Shown: positions 17,823 to 25,406, numbered from the stretch's first letter. The stretch: DNA of 64,000 nucleotides from Prevotella sp. UBA2756 (GCA_002353205.1 DEJE01000019.1:11848-75847); one strand, 5' to 3'. Program-made: numbers and translations. The notes: generated from the sequence alone by a model not told the origin.

Positions 17823-18617
17823 ATGTTTTCGCAAGAGTTAGAAAACCTTATTCTGGCCACACTTGAAGACGGTGTTATAGAAGATTACGAAAAGGTAGCG
17901 CTTGTAAAACGTGCACAGGCCGAAGGTGTAGATCTAACAGAGTTGGAGATTTATATAAACTCCATTTTACAAAAGCGTCAAAGAGAAAAAGAAAATGAAA
18001 AAAATGCCCAAACAAAAAAGAAAGCCCAAGAAATGAAAGAGGCCTTTGGGCGAGTATGCCCCAGTTGTGGGAAACAAATGTCCCCACTTACATTAAAGTG
18101 TGAGTGTGGGTATGAATTTGTTACATCCCGAAGTGCATCTTCTGTAAAATCGCTTTCTGATAAAATTGAAAGTATACTAAATCGAGAACTAAAAGGAGAT
18201 GATAGTTTTATGGAATTTGAGTATATGAAATCCTTTAAGGAACAGCAACGTGAAATCATAACGACAATCCAGATGTTTTCAGTTCCTAATACGAAAGAAG
18301 ATATTATAGAATTTCTTGCACTCTCTTTACCAAATTCAAAAAAGAAAGTAGGCTTCATGAATTCCCGACTGGGAAGAGCTTTACCAGCAACTATTTTTGG
18401 CATTATTAGTCTCCCAGTTTTGTGGGGTGCCATGATTTTAGCAAATACTTGGGGGAAAATAGATAAGGATCCTGTTATTTCTCATAACACTTTAGCAGAT
18501 GTTTGGCGAACAAAGTTTGAACAAGTACTGTTAAAAGGTCGCGGTTTACGTGGAGATGCTGAGTTTCAGCGTCAGTTGGATTATTATGAGAACTTAATGA
18601 ACCAATACAATCAATAA
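17823..18617 (+). CDS. Zinc-ribbon protein of unknown function
   Basis: 264 residues. The N-terminal 50 residues form a short helical module with the pattern DGVIEDYEK...AEGVDLTELEIYI, similar in style to SHOCT/TerB-like helical modules. A lysine/glutamate-rich coiled stretch follows (50-75), then a zinc ribbon with cysteines at 79, 82, 93 and 95 (CPSC...CECG). The C-terminal half is helical and contains a hydrophobic segment (about 188-208) that could be a membrane helix. No enzyme motif is seen. It lies in the same operon as the SPFH-GYF_2 protein, and such zinc-ribbon proteins are often neighbours of SPFH proteins, so a membrane-associated scaffold or sensor is the best guess. AT-rich codon use differs from the core genes. 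Confidence 0.55.
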   Translation: MFSQELENLILATLEDGVIEDYEKVALVKRAQAEGVDLTELEIYINSILQKRQREKENEKNAQTKKKAQEMKEAFGRVCPSCGKQMSPLTLKCECGYEFVTSRSASSVKSLSDKIESILNRELKGDDSFMEFEYMKSFKEQQREIITTIQMFSVPNTKEDIIEFLALSLPNSKKKVGFMNSRLGRALPATIFGIISLPVLWGAMILANTWGKIDKDPVISHNTLADVWRTKFEQVLLKGRGLRGDAEFQRQLDYYENLMNQYNQ

Positions 18618-18628
18618 AATAAGAATAA

Positions 18629-18931
18629 ATGAATTCAATGCAACAGTTTTTTGAAAGGAAGAAGGGTGTTTATGTGTCGGACAAGATTGTCTATCAAGAA
18701 GATAAGAAGACTGTCTGTAAAGTAAAAAGTGATACCGAGTTGGAAATAGCGTCGGATTGGCCTTTTACACGATTCCGATTCATGCCTTTTTCGCGACTAT
18801 ATACTGAATTGGAAGAGAATCAAATGACTTTTTTATCGCCCAATTTATGGATGGATCCCTTTGAAAGTAAGAATTATTTAAGTAGTGCAAATATAAAAAC
18901 TCAACAATCACATTTATACGAGGTGAAGTGA
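18629..18931 (+). CDS. Short, probably truncated DUF2971-like protein
   Basis: 100 residues. The segment SRLYTELEENQMTFLSPNLW followed by MDPFE (about residues 54-78) resembles the start of DUF2971 domains, where a YKY-like motif leads to a strand, F-x-x-P and N-D-P-F-E. Full DUF2971 proteins are usually 250-300 residues. Here the frame stops about 20 residues after the motif, and the next gene starts 1 bp after the stop. It therefore looks like a domain remnant kept as a short gene, or an unrelated small protein with a chance match. Function unknown. Confidence 0.45.
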   Translation: MNSMQQFFERKKGVYVSDKIVYQEDKKTVCKVKSDTELEIASDWPFTRFRFMPFSRLYTELEENQMTFLSPNLWMDPFESKNYLSSANIKTQQSHLYEVK

Positions 18932-18932
18932 C

Positions 18933-20294
18933 ATGGGATTATTCGGAAGAGGTAAAGGCGGCGGACTGATGAATGTCATACGCTGTGATGAACAGGAATA
19001 TATAGTGTGGAAATGGCGTCCAGATAAACAGGACGTCAACTCCACATCACGAGAGAATAGCATACGTTATGGTAGTAGTTTGAGAGTGAAAGACGGAGAA
19101 GTGGCCGTATTTGTCTATAAGCAAGACAACGGTACGTTACAAGATTATATCGTCGGACCGTATGACAGCACAATTAAAACGGCCAACTTCCCCGTTCTAA
19201 GCAGTATCGTTGGTCTTGCATTTGGCGGTGAATCACCATTCCAAGCAGAAGTATATTTTATTAATCTTGCAGGGAATAACCAGTTGCTCTTTTCTGTACC
19301 ATACTTTGACGTGTTCGACCCCCGACTACCTGACCATGGTGTACCTATGGCAGTTAGGGGAATCATTACTTTCAATATCACAGACTATAAAGGTTTTATC
19401 AAGCTGAATCGTCTCATCAACTTTGATCACGATCAGTTCTTGGGTCAGATTAGAGGTGCTCTTTCTAAATATGTGAAAGCTGTGGTTATGAATGTGCCAC
19501 AAGAGATGGAAATGCCAGTAGTTCAGATGGAACGGCAGATTCTAAGCATTAACGAAAAAGTAGAGAGTTGCCTGAAGCCACGTATTGAAAATGACTTTGG
19601 TGTGAACCTGAAAGGATTGGACATATCTTCTCTGGAGATCGACAAAGACAGTCCTTATTATGAGGAGTTGCGCCAATTAACAGCAGGCAACACTGCCAAA
19701 ACCATGAACGCCCAGATAGATTTGAATATAAAGAACATGCAAGATTCTCAGCGTATCAATGCAGAGAACATGGAAGAAACCTTGCGTATCCAAAGAGAAG
19801 AAGGGCAACGGGCACAACGCTTGCAGACTGAGACAAACTTCATGGGTGCTCATTCGCTTGATCAGCAGACTGAGGTTCTCAAGACCGGTGCCAAAAGCCT
19901 TGGACAAATGGGAAATCTGGATGCTGGTGGCCAAGGTGGTGGCGGTATGAATCCTGCAGGTATGATGACTGGTATGATGATGGGAGGTGCAATGGGACAG
20001 CAGATGGCTGGTATGATGCAAAATATGGGACAGCAAATGCAAGGCGCTATGAATACTCCGCCTCCAATGCCTAATGTACTGTATCATATATCAATGAATG
20101 GTGCACAGGCTGGTCCGTTCAACATGCAGCAATTACAGCAAATGGTACAGAACGGACAACTGACACAACAGACATACGTATGGAAACAAGGTATGGCAAA
20201 CTGGGATTTGGCAGGCAATGTACAGGAACTGGCTCTGTTGTTTACACCACCAACTCCTGGCTCAATGCCTCCTCCTCCCCCACCTACTATATAA
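18933..20294 (+). CDS. SPFH (band 7) domain protein with C-terminal GYF_2 domain
   Basis: 453 residues. Residues about 20-245 look like the SPFH domain of the prokaryotic virion-core-protein-like branch: start GLFGRGKGGG, then EYIVWKWRP, LRVKDGEVAVFVYKQ and PYFDVFDPRLPDHGVPMAVRG. An alpha-helical arm follows (250-310, rich in Q, E and R), then a flexible Gly/Met/Gln-rich linker (about 320-375), a GYF_2 domain (YHISMNGAQAGPFNMQQLQQ to about 440) and a polyproline tail (PPPPPPT). SPFH proteins form membrane microdomains or rings; GYF_2 is a peptide-binding module that often recognises proline-rich tails. The partner is probably encoded nearby. There is no signal peptide. It lies 1 bp after the short upstream gene and 17 bp before another GYF_2 gene. 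Confidence 0.8.
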   Translation: MGLFGRGKGGGLMNVIRCDEQEYIVWKWRPDKQDVNSTSRENSIRYGSSLRVKDGEVAVFVYKQDNGTLQDYIVGPYDSTIKTANFPVLSSIVGLAFGGESPFQAEVYFINLAGNNQLLFSVPYFDVFDPRLPDHGVPMAVRGIITFNITDYKGFIKLNRLINFDHDQFLGQIRGALSKYVKAVVMNVPQEMEMPVVQMERQILSINEKVESCLKPRIENDFGVNLKGLDISSLEIDKDSPYYEELRQLTAGNTAKTMNAQIDLNIKNMQDSQRINAENMEETLRIQREEGQRAQRLQTETNFMGAHSLDQQTEVLKTGAKSLGQMGNLDAGGQGGGGMNPAGMMTGMMMGGAMGQQMAGMMQNMGQQMQGAMNTPPPMPNVLYHISMNGAQAGPFNMQQLQQMVQNGQLTQQTYVWKQGMANWDLAGNVQELALLFTPPTPGSMPPPPPPTI

Positions 20295-20311
20295 CTATAA
20301 TAATGTAAAAT

Positions 20312-20659
20312 ATGGACAATCAAAGTTTCTTTTCAATAGACCGTTTGGTTGAGTTTGGACTTGGCATGGGCATTGCCCAGCAGATGGTAGGCATGATGAA
20401 CCAGTACATGCAACAGATGTATGTGCCAGGTTCCATTCAGAGTATGCCGAAGCCGATGCCCAATATCTATTATGTGGCTATTGAAGGCCGACAAATAGGT
20501 CCGTTGAATGACGGAGAACTCTCACAACTGATTTCACAAAAGCAGATCAGTAAGGACACTCTTGCATGGGTACCTGGCTTGCCTGCATGGAAACCCATAG
20601 AGCAAATTCCGGCTATATTGAAAGTTGTAGCTTTAACCCCTCCACCACTTGACTTATGA
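20312..20659 (+). CDS. Small GYF_2 domain protein
   Basis: 115 residues. The first 45 are glycine/methionine-rich and amphipathic (GMGIAQQMVGMMNQYMQQM), resembling the linker of the preceding SPFH protein. Residues about 50-105 form a GYF_2 domain (YYVAIEGRQIGPLNDGELSQ ... LAWVPGLPAWKPIEQI). It looks like a partial duplicate of the C-terminal part of its neighbour. The stop codon overlaps the start of the next gene (ATGA at 20656-20659), so translation is probably coupled. A role in bridging the SPFH assembly to a proline-rich partner is inferred. Confidence 0.75.
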   Translation: MDNQSFFSIDRLVEFGLGMGIAQQMVGMMNQYMQQMYVPGSIQSMPKPMPNIYYVAIEGRQIGPLNDGELSQLISQKQISKDTLAWVPGLPAWKPIEQIPAILKVVALTPPPLDL

Positions 20660-21012
20660 AGATATTAGTATTTCCTACATTATTATTAATTATTGCAACA
20701 GCGGCTATAGTCTATCTCACCTATAGTATTGCCCATTCTCATTCAGACCCTAATGAAGTGTTTGTTGGAATAGGAACAGGGCTGTCTGTCTTATTAACAT
20801 TGGGATGTGTTATTAGTGTTTCACTAAAGAACCATCGGATGAATGTCAACATGAAGGCATGGAGTGGCGTGGCATTTGTAGTCGTGATTATTACAAACCT
20901 CTGTTTTGCAGGATTTGGCATAACAATGCCCTACTATGTCATTGTTATTACCTTGTTATTAGTCGTCCATCTTTGGATGATATATGAGTTAGTAATTGAA
21001 TGTAACGAATAA
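20656..21012 (+). CDS. Small membrane protein, unknown function
   Basis: 118 residues with four hydrophobic stretches (about 3-21, 34-52, 68-89 and 93-113), so it is probably a four-helix inner-membrane protein. Its start overlaps the stop of the GYF_2 gene by 4 bp. No family motif is recognised. In this context it could anchor the SPFH-GYF complex in the membrane; this is inference from operon position only. Confidence 0.6.
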   Translation: MKILVFPTLLLIIATAAIVYLTYSIAHSHSDPNEVFVGIGTGLSVLLTLGCVISVSLKNHRMNVNMKAWSGVAFVVVIITNLCFAGFGITMPYYVIVITLLLVVHLWMIYELVIECNE

Positions 21013-21096
21013 TATAAAGAGAAAGCCGAGGCGCTTTAAAGGCGGTAGGCATGTTTTTAAATATTTTGATAATCATGAAAAAAAGTTTGTTATTTG

Positions 21097-21849
21097 ATGG
21101 CAACGGCATTAGTAATGCTATTTGCAAGTTGTGGAGAAGGGAAGAAAAGTGGGATTCAACCTGCAGACCCTGCGATTACTTATGGAACATATGAAGAGGA
21201 TTACGACTGGAAGGACACCAGAATTGTAAATGTACCCCTTGATGGTTGTTTAGAAGTTCAAAAAGTTAGTGCAGTTGTTGTTCCTGGAAAAGAGCATTCT
21301 AGCATTGATAAGCAAATCAATGTTACCATTGAGGTAAAAATGGTGAAGGCACCTTCTATGAAAATTGACGAATGTGGTGGTGCTAGTATCCAATTGTTAA
21401 ATGAAGACGGAGCAGTATTGCAAGAGTGTTATGCAGATTATAGAGGTGTAAAAGAACTCCTACAATTATCTGTGGGGGGGATTGCTACATTAACAGGACA
21501 TACAGAAGAAGATGGTGGTGGTATTATTCAAGAGCTATTTGATCAAATCAAATATATACGGCTTATAAATTTATCTGGAGGACATAAAGAGAATAAGGAA
21601 TCCAGCAAAACCTCTGAAGAAGAAGCATCAGATGACGATGATTCAGATGAAGAGACTGTGAGCAATTTGAGTACAAGCAATTTAGAAGACGTTGCCAATA
21701 ACCAAATGAAGAAGGCTGAGGAAATAGCAAACAAACAAATGAAGAAGGCTGAGGAAATAGCAAACAGACAAATGGAAGAAGCTGAAAGAATTGCAAATGA
21801 GCAGATGGAAGAAGCCGAAAAACAGGCAAGAAAAGCTTTGGGTCTATAG
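21097..21849 (+). CDS. Lipoprotein with C-terminal 11-residue repeats; start disturbed by an A-tract
   Basis: From the ATG at 21097 the protein has 250 residues. It starts MATALVMLFASCGEG, a lipobox with Cys12 but without the usual positively charged N-terminus. An ATG at 21075 followed by seven A lies out of frame; with six A it would read MKKVCYLMATALVMLFASC, a normal lipoprotein signal, so a homopolymer indel or slippage is likely. The mature part has a beta-rich domain (about 20-150), an acidic linker (DDDDSDEE) and about four tandem 11-mers of the type QMKKAEEIANK (about 200-245), an amphipathic hendecad helix. The family resembles DUF6591-type Bacteroidales lipoproteins, with modest confidence. 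Confidence 0.6.
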   Translation: MATALVMLFASCGEGKKSGIQPADPAITYGTYEEDYDWKDTRIVNVPLDGCLEVQKVSAVVVPGKEHSSIDKQINVTIEVKMVKAPSMKIDECGGASIQLLNEDGAVLQECYADYRGVKELLQLSVGGIATLTGHTEEDGGGIIQELFDQIKYIRLINLSGGHKENKESSKTSEEEASDDDDSDEETVSNLSTSNLEDVANNQMKKAEEIANKQMKKAEEIANRQMEEAERIANEQMEEAEKQARKALGL

Positions 21850-21881
21850 TCCTAATAATAACAAAGGAAGAATATAGAAAA

Positions 21882-22139
21882 ATGGAAGAAAAAGAAAAAA
21901 AGGAGAACTGGTTAGTACGATTTATAGTAACCATTATCTGGTTAGCAATCTCTCTTGGGGTAGATTTTTTTGCGATTAAGTCTGAGGGTTATATTGCAGG
22001 AGCTATAGCAGAAATAATCTTCTTCATCGTTACGTTTAGTGTGCCATATTTGCGTAAAAAAGGTACTTACACTCGCTGGTGGGGATGGTTGGCATTATTA
22101 CAGGCTGGATGGCTTTTCTATTTACAGTTTAGTCGTTAA
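21882..22139 (+). CDS. Small membrane protein, unknown function
   Basis: 85 residues. A highly charged N-terminus (EEKEKKEN) is followed by three hydrophobic segments (about 10-28, 32-52 and 64-80) separated by short basic loops. No motif is recognised. It lies 32 bp after the hendecad-repeat lipoprotein in the AT-rich operon and shares its base composition. Confidence 0.5.
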   Translation: MEEKEKKENWLVRFIVTIIWLAISLGVDFFAIKSEGYIAGAIAEIIFFIVTFSVPYLRKKGTYTRWWGWLALLQAGWLFYLQFSR

Positions 22140-22237
22140 CCAGAATACAATCCCCAATTCGTTGCATTCATTTGATAAGGGAAGGCCGAAAACCCTGAAA
22201 AGAGTAGGCATGAATAATTTTGTAAAAGATAAAAAAA

Positions 22238-22582
22238 ATGAAAAAGTATTGTTTTATATTTCTTTTGACTTTGGCTGTCAATAATTCATTTGCAGCTAAC
22301 ATGGTTGAAAACAGGAACGAATTTGTAACTGTTGCAGCTGTCAACAACAGTATTGACGACATGATTGCAGCTTACGACAAGTATGTGGACAGATACATTG
22401 CAACAATGAAAAAAGTCAAGTCAGGAGACATGTCTGCCATGGCCGACTATGCCAAGTTATTGAAACAGGCACAAGATCTTCAGACAAAAATTGAAAAATG
22501 TAAAGGTCAGATGACCGAAGCGCAACTTGCTAAGTTCAGCAAGGTCCTGAATAAATTGAATAAGGCTCTTCAAGATATGTAA
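22238..22582 (+). CDS. Small periplasmic protein, DUF6591-like
   Basis: 114 residues with a signal peptide (MKKYCFIFLLTLAVNNSFAA). The mature part is all helical: DDMIAAYDKYVDRYIATMKK, GDMSAMADYAKLLKQAQDL, then a third helix with MTEAQLAKFSKVLNKL. This pattern, especially GDMSAMADYAKL, resembles the helical domain of DUF6591 proteins of Bacteroidales. Its leader carries a 31-bp segment similar to one before the 21097 lipoprotein gene. A strong terminator follows, so it ends the accessory operon. Confidence 0.6.
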   Translation: MKKYCFIFLLTLAVNNSFAANMVENRNEFVTVAAVNNSIDDMIAAYDKYVDRYIATMKKVKSGDMSAMADYAKLLKQAQDLQTKIEKCKGQMTEAQLAKFSKVLNKLNKALQDM

Positions 22583-22672
22583 GTTGTTCTTATTAACTCT
22601 TACCATTATGAGTTGAATGGAAAGCAGTGAAATATGCTGTAAGATAAACAAAGACTAGGTTAACTGAAGTTT

Positions 22673-22711
22673 GCCCTGTGCCTTTCTACATGATTGGCGC
22701 AGGGCATTTTC
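22673..22711 (+). terminator. Rho-independent terminator of the AT-rich operon
   Basis: Ten-base stem GCCCTGTGCC (22673-22682) with GGCGCAGGGC (22696-22705), one G-U pair, a 13-base loop, followed by ATTTTC. It lies 90 bp after the DUF6591-like gene. Confidence 0.8.
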
Positions 22712-22756
22712 TTCAAATGCATACTTATCAAAATTGTCATTTTTTGATAATTATTT

Positions 22757-22787
22757 TTTGATATTTACAATAAAATTACTATCTTTG
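22757..22787 (+). promoter_or_regulatory. Consensus promoter of the ATPase gene
   Basis: TTTG at 22757-22760, a 19-bp spacer, then TATCTTTG at 22780-22787: a full match to the Bacteroidetes primary-sigma consensus. It lies 18 bp before the ATG, so the leader is very short. Confidence 0.8.
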
Positions 22788-22805
22788 CCCGAAAATAGCT
22801 AAGAT

Positions 22806-23942
22806 ATGATTGAGAATCCCTTTGTAACAAATGGCTATGTAGGTCCGGAGTACTTCTGCGATCGGACAGAGGAGACGGCTATGCTTACCAAGCTCCTGAC
22901 CAATGGTAATAATATAGCCCTGATATCCCCGCGTCGTGTTGGGAAAACCGACCTAATGCGCCATTGTTTCCAACAAAAGAGCATCAAAGACAACTATCAC
23001 TGTTTTCTCATTGACATCTATGCTACCAACTCTTTTCATGACTTTGTCAGCGTTTTCGGCAAATCCATTCTCGATACCTTGAAATCGAAAGGCCGTAAGG
23101 CCTGGGAGGGCTTCTTGAATGCACTATTGTCTGTTCGTTCGGAGATTTCCTTTGACATCAATGGTAATCCAGTATGGGGCTTGGGCGTTGGAGCAATGGT
23201 TCCTCCGCAAACAACGTTGGATGAGATATTCACCTATCTGCGTACAGCAGAGAAACATTGTCTGGTGGCCATCGACGAGTTCCAGCAGATTCTATATTAT
23301 AATGACAATAAAAATGTGGAGGCCGCCTTACGCACACAGATTCAGCAGTGTTCCAATGCCAACTTCATCTTTGCTGGTTCACAGCGTCATCTGATGAGCG
23401 AGATGTTCCTTTCCCCATCCCGTCCATTCTACCAGTCGGTGGTGCCCATGAGCCTTGGTGCTATTCCCATGGATCGTTATTGGGCATTCGCAGAACCTCA
23501 GTTTGCCAAGAATGGCAACCGCAAGATATCCTATGAGGTCGTAGCATCTGTCTATCAGCGATTTGAGGGAATTACAGCCAACGTTCAGCGCATCATGAAT
23601 ATGTTATACATGCTGACACCAAAAGGCGAGGTATGCACGATGGAGATGATCGACAAGGCCATTGACACTTACCTGCAACTGTCTTCTGCATACTATGAGG
23701 AACTGCTGCGCCAGATGCCAGAGAAGCAACGTAATGTGTTTCTTGCCATTGCAGCTGAAGGACAGGTGAAAGGTATTTCCAGTGGTAAGTTCGTTCGCAA
23801 ATACAACCTTCCTTCAACCAGCTCTGTGGTCTCTGCCGTTAAAGGACTATTGGAGAAGGACTTCATTACTCAGAACGAGAATGTTTACAGCATCTATGAT
23901 CGCTTTTTCCAGCTCTGGATAGAGAAGACCTTTCGTTCTTGA
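22806..23942 (+). CDS. AAA-family ATPase with C-terminal winged helix
   Basis: 378 residues of the archaeal-ATPase-like (STAND/MalT-related) group common in Bacteroidales. The P-loop is SPRRVGKT at 41-48, Walker B is CLVAIDEF at 152-159, and a sensor-like FAGSQRH follows near 190. The last 100 residues look like a winged helix (KGISSGKFVRKYNLPSTSSV). The usual layout is ATPase plus DNA-binding tail. No substrate is known; many copies occur per genome, and links to conflict systems or mobile elements are often proposed. It has its own promoter and ends with no strong terminator. Base composition is intermediate between the AT-rich operon and the core. Confidence 0.75.
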   Translation: MIENPFVTNGYVGPEYFCDRTEETAMLTKLLTNGNNIALISPRRVGKTDLMRHCFQQKSIKDNYHCFLIDIYATNSFHDFVSVFGKSILDTLKSKGRKAWEGFLNALLSVRSEISFDINGNPVWGLGVGAMVPPQTTLDEIFTYLRTAEKHCLVAIDEFQQILYYNDNKNVEAALRTQIQQCSNANFIFAGSQRHLMSEMFLSPSRPFYQSVVPMSLGAIPMDRYWAFAEPQFAKNGNRKISYEVVASVYQRFEGITANVQRIMNMLYMLTPKGEVCTMEMIDKAIDTYLQLSSAYYEELLRQMPEKQRNVFLAIAAEGQVKGISSGKFVRKYNLPSTSSVVSAVKGLLEKDFITQNENVYSIYDRFFQLWIEKTFRS

Positions 23943-24134
23943 CAATTTAACAATCAACCACACATCATTCAGCTTCTGCCAGGGATAGGGATTAAGGTAT
24001 CAAACAGGCATTCAACCTATGGCAGGGTTAAATTTCTGTTATGGGAGAAGGACTTCGACCGTAACAAACCGCTCTCACTGACGGGTTTTCCTAAAACCAT
24101 ACACCCAGCAATAAAAAGAAAAACGTATTTTTAT
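23943..24134. other. Intergenic stretch before the structured RNA
   Basis: No gene with a start codon is seen. One plus-strand frame is open for about 70 codons (from about 23965 to the stop at 24178) but has no start and no recognisable motif, so it is either chance or a fragment. The following 310 bp to the next gene hold a promoter, an RNA-like segment and a terminator, listed separately. Confidence 0.4.
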
Positions 24135-24353
24135 TTTGCATTGCACTCGTTTTTTCATACCTTTGTAGCGTCGTTCTGAGAAAGGAGCGACAATAAGAGG
24201 AGAGCAATTAAGCCTTGACCCGTCAGTAAATCTGGAAAATTCACTGTAGCATGGGAAAAGTCTGAAAGCTGCTTCTCCTGCAGAAGCATATATACAGCTC
24301 ACTCTTTTATGGAGTCAGCTCACATATATACCTGCAGGTGTGAGCTGATTTTT
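24135..24353 (+). ncRNA. Candidate structured RNA or attenuator leader (about 184 nt)
   Basis: A perfect promoter (TTTG at 24135-24138, 19 bp, TACCTTTG at 24158-24165) predicts a start near 24170. The transcript would open with an 8-bp hairpin (24170-24177 with 24184-24191, loop GAGAAA). A central helix follows (AGGAGA 24198-24203 with TCTCCT 24274-24279, plus GCA with TGC). It encloses an inner CAGT...ACTG hairpin (24223-24245). The RNA ends in a terminator: CAGCTCACA 24316-24324 with TGTGAGCTG 24339-24347, then ATTTTTC. A second CAGCTCAC at 24295-24302 could compete for the same partner, and GCTTC/GAAGC (24271-24287) competes with the central helix. It could be a free small RNA or a regulated leader of the next gene. 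No known RNA family was recognised. Confidence 0.6.
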
Positions 24354-24445
24354 CATTCTTTATGCTACGGGTATTCCAGAACCTTCTGACAAAGAATGTC
24401 TTAGAAGGCTCACACTCTTTATTGGTACAATTCAAAAAGAAGAGC

Positions 24446-25345
24446 ATGGATCCAGAGACTCAGAAGATATTTATTGCCCAACTGCGCCAAAAGGTAGAGG
24501 AAACGTTTGGACAGGAAATCAAGACGCCCAAGGATTTCGAGAACCTCTCGCAGGCGGTTGGTGACAGAACGAAAAACTATATCAGCGCCACCACACTCAA
24601 ACGAATGTGGGGTTACCTTACCGAGCCTGTAACACCGCGAAAGAGTACTCTCGATGTGCTGGCCCAGTATGTGGGTTACAAGGATTGGGACGCTTTTGTC
24701 CAATTTGTCCAAGAGGAAACGGTTACTCCCGCTGACTCCTCTATGCCTTCTGTCCGCAAGAGTAGCCTGTCACGTGTTTTCTTGATGGCCTCGCTTGTTG
24801 CTCTGGTCTGCATCATCGGTTTACTGTTCCTTCGATATTGCCGGATGTCGAACCAACTCACATCCGTGACTGACTCGCTCAAAACAGTCACTAACGACAA
24901 ATACGTGATCCGTCTCGGACAGACTTTCTCTACCTATGATGATTACCTGCATCTGTTTGGTATCACCCCTGATGACCGTCCTTGGGCACAACCTCTTCCC
25001 GGACATCCTGAGATTTGTATCTGGGGTCCCGAGTTCCACAATGCCCATTGGCATAATGATGGAAACCCCGATAGCCTGATGCCGACCATCACGGAATACT
25101 GGCATGTTGAAGGTGCTGACCCCGAGACCGTTCGCCTACGAAACATCGACCACTACACCTACCTGCGTTACCGCAAAGAACTGCGAGTAACCTTTATGAA
25201 AGGCCTGCGCGATTCTACCTTCACCTTCCTCGGTCTCTATTCGATGGACCATCAGTTGTCGGATACGAATCGTATTGTCTGGCAACGAATTGCCGAAGAT
25301 TGCGACCTCACTCGTATTGATTATCTGGAACAGTTGCGCCGCTGA
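24446..25345 (+). CDS. Membrane-anchored protein with Bacteroidetes N-terminal regulator-like domain
   Basis: The start MDPETQKIFIAQLRQKVEET gives 299 residues. The N-terminal 90 residues follow a pattern common in Bacteroidales proteins of unknown function: GQEIKTPKDFE, then SATTLKRMWGYLTEPVTPRK, then TLDVLAQYVGYKDWDAF. It looks like a compact helical, HTH-like module. A single membrane helix follows (about 110-133, VFLMASLVALVCIIGLLFL), then an extracytoplasmic domain of about 165 residues. The topology suggests a signal-transducing or anti-sigma-like protein, but no partner is seen. The frame is open from 24362; the later ATG is preferred because the earlier codons follow directly on the terminator hairpin. 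Confidence 0.6.
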   Translation: MDPETQKIFIAQLRQKVEETFGQEIKTPKDFENLSQAVGDRTKNYISATTLKRMWGYLTEPVTPRKSTLDVLAQYVGYKDWDAFVQFVQEETVTPADSSMPSVRKSSLSRVFLMASLVALVCIIGLLFLRYCRMSNQLTSVTDSLKTVTNDKYVIRLGQTFSTYDDYLHLFGITPDDRPWAQPLPGHPEICIWGPEFHNAHWHNDGNPDSLMPTITEYWHVEGADPETVRLRNIDHYTYLRYRKELRVTFMKGLRDSTFTFLGLYSMDHQLSDTNRIVWQRIAEDCDLTRIDYLEQLRR

Positions 25346-25406
25346 TTCAACGATTCTCTGCGTATAAAGGCTGCTTTTTTCGTAAGATTGCCTTGATGGA
25401 ACCGTA

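Noticed and set aside
24170..24353. Identification of the structured RNA as 6S RNA or a cobalamin riboswitch
   Set aside because: The 5' end folds into its own hairpin instead of pairing with the 3' end as in 6S. The CACTG and GGGAA pieces do not fall into the ordered cobalamin core.
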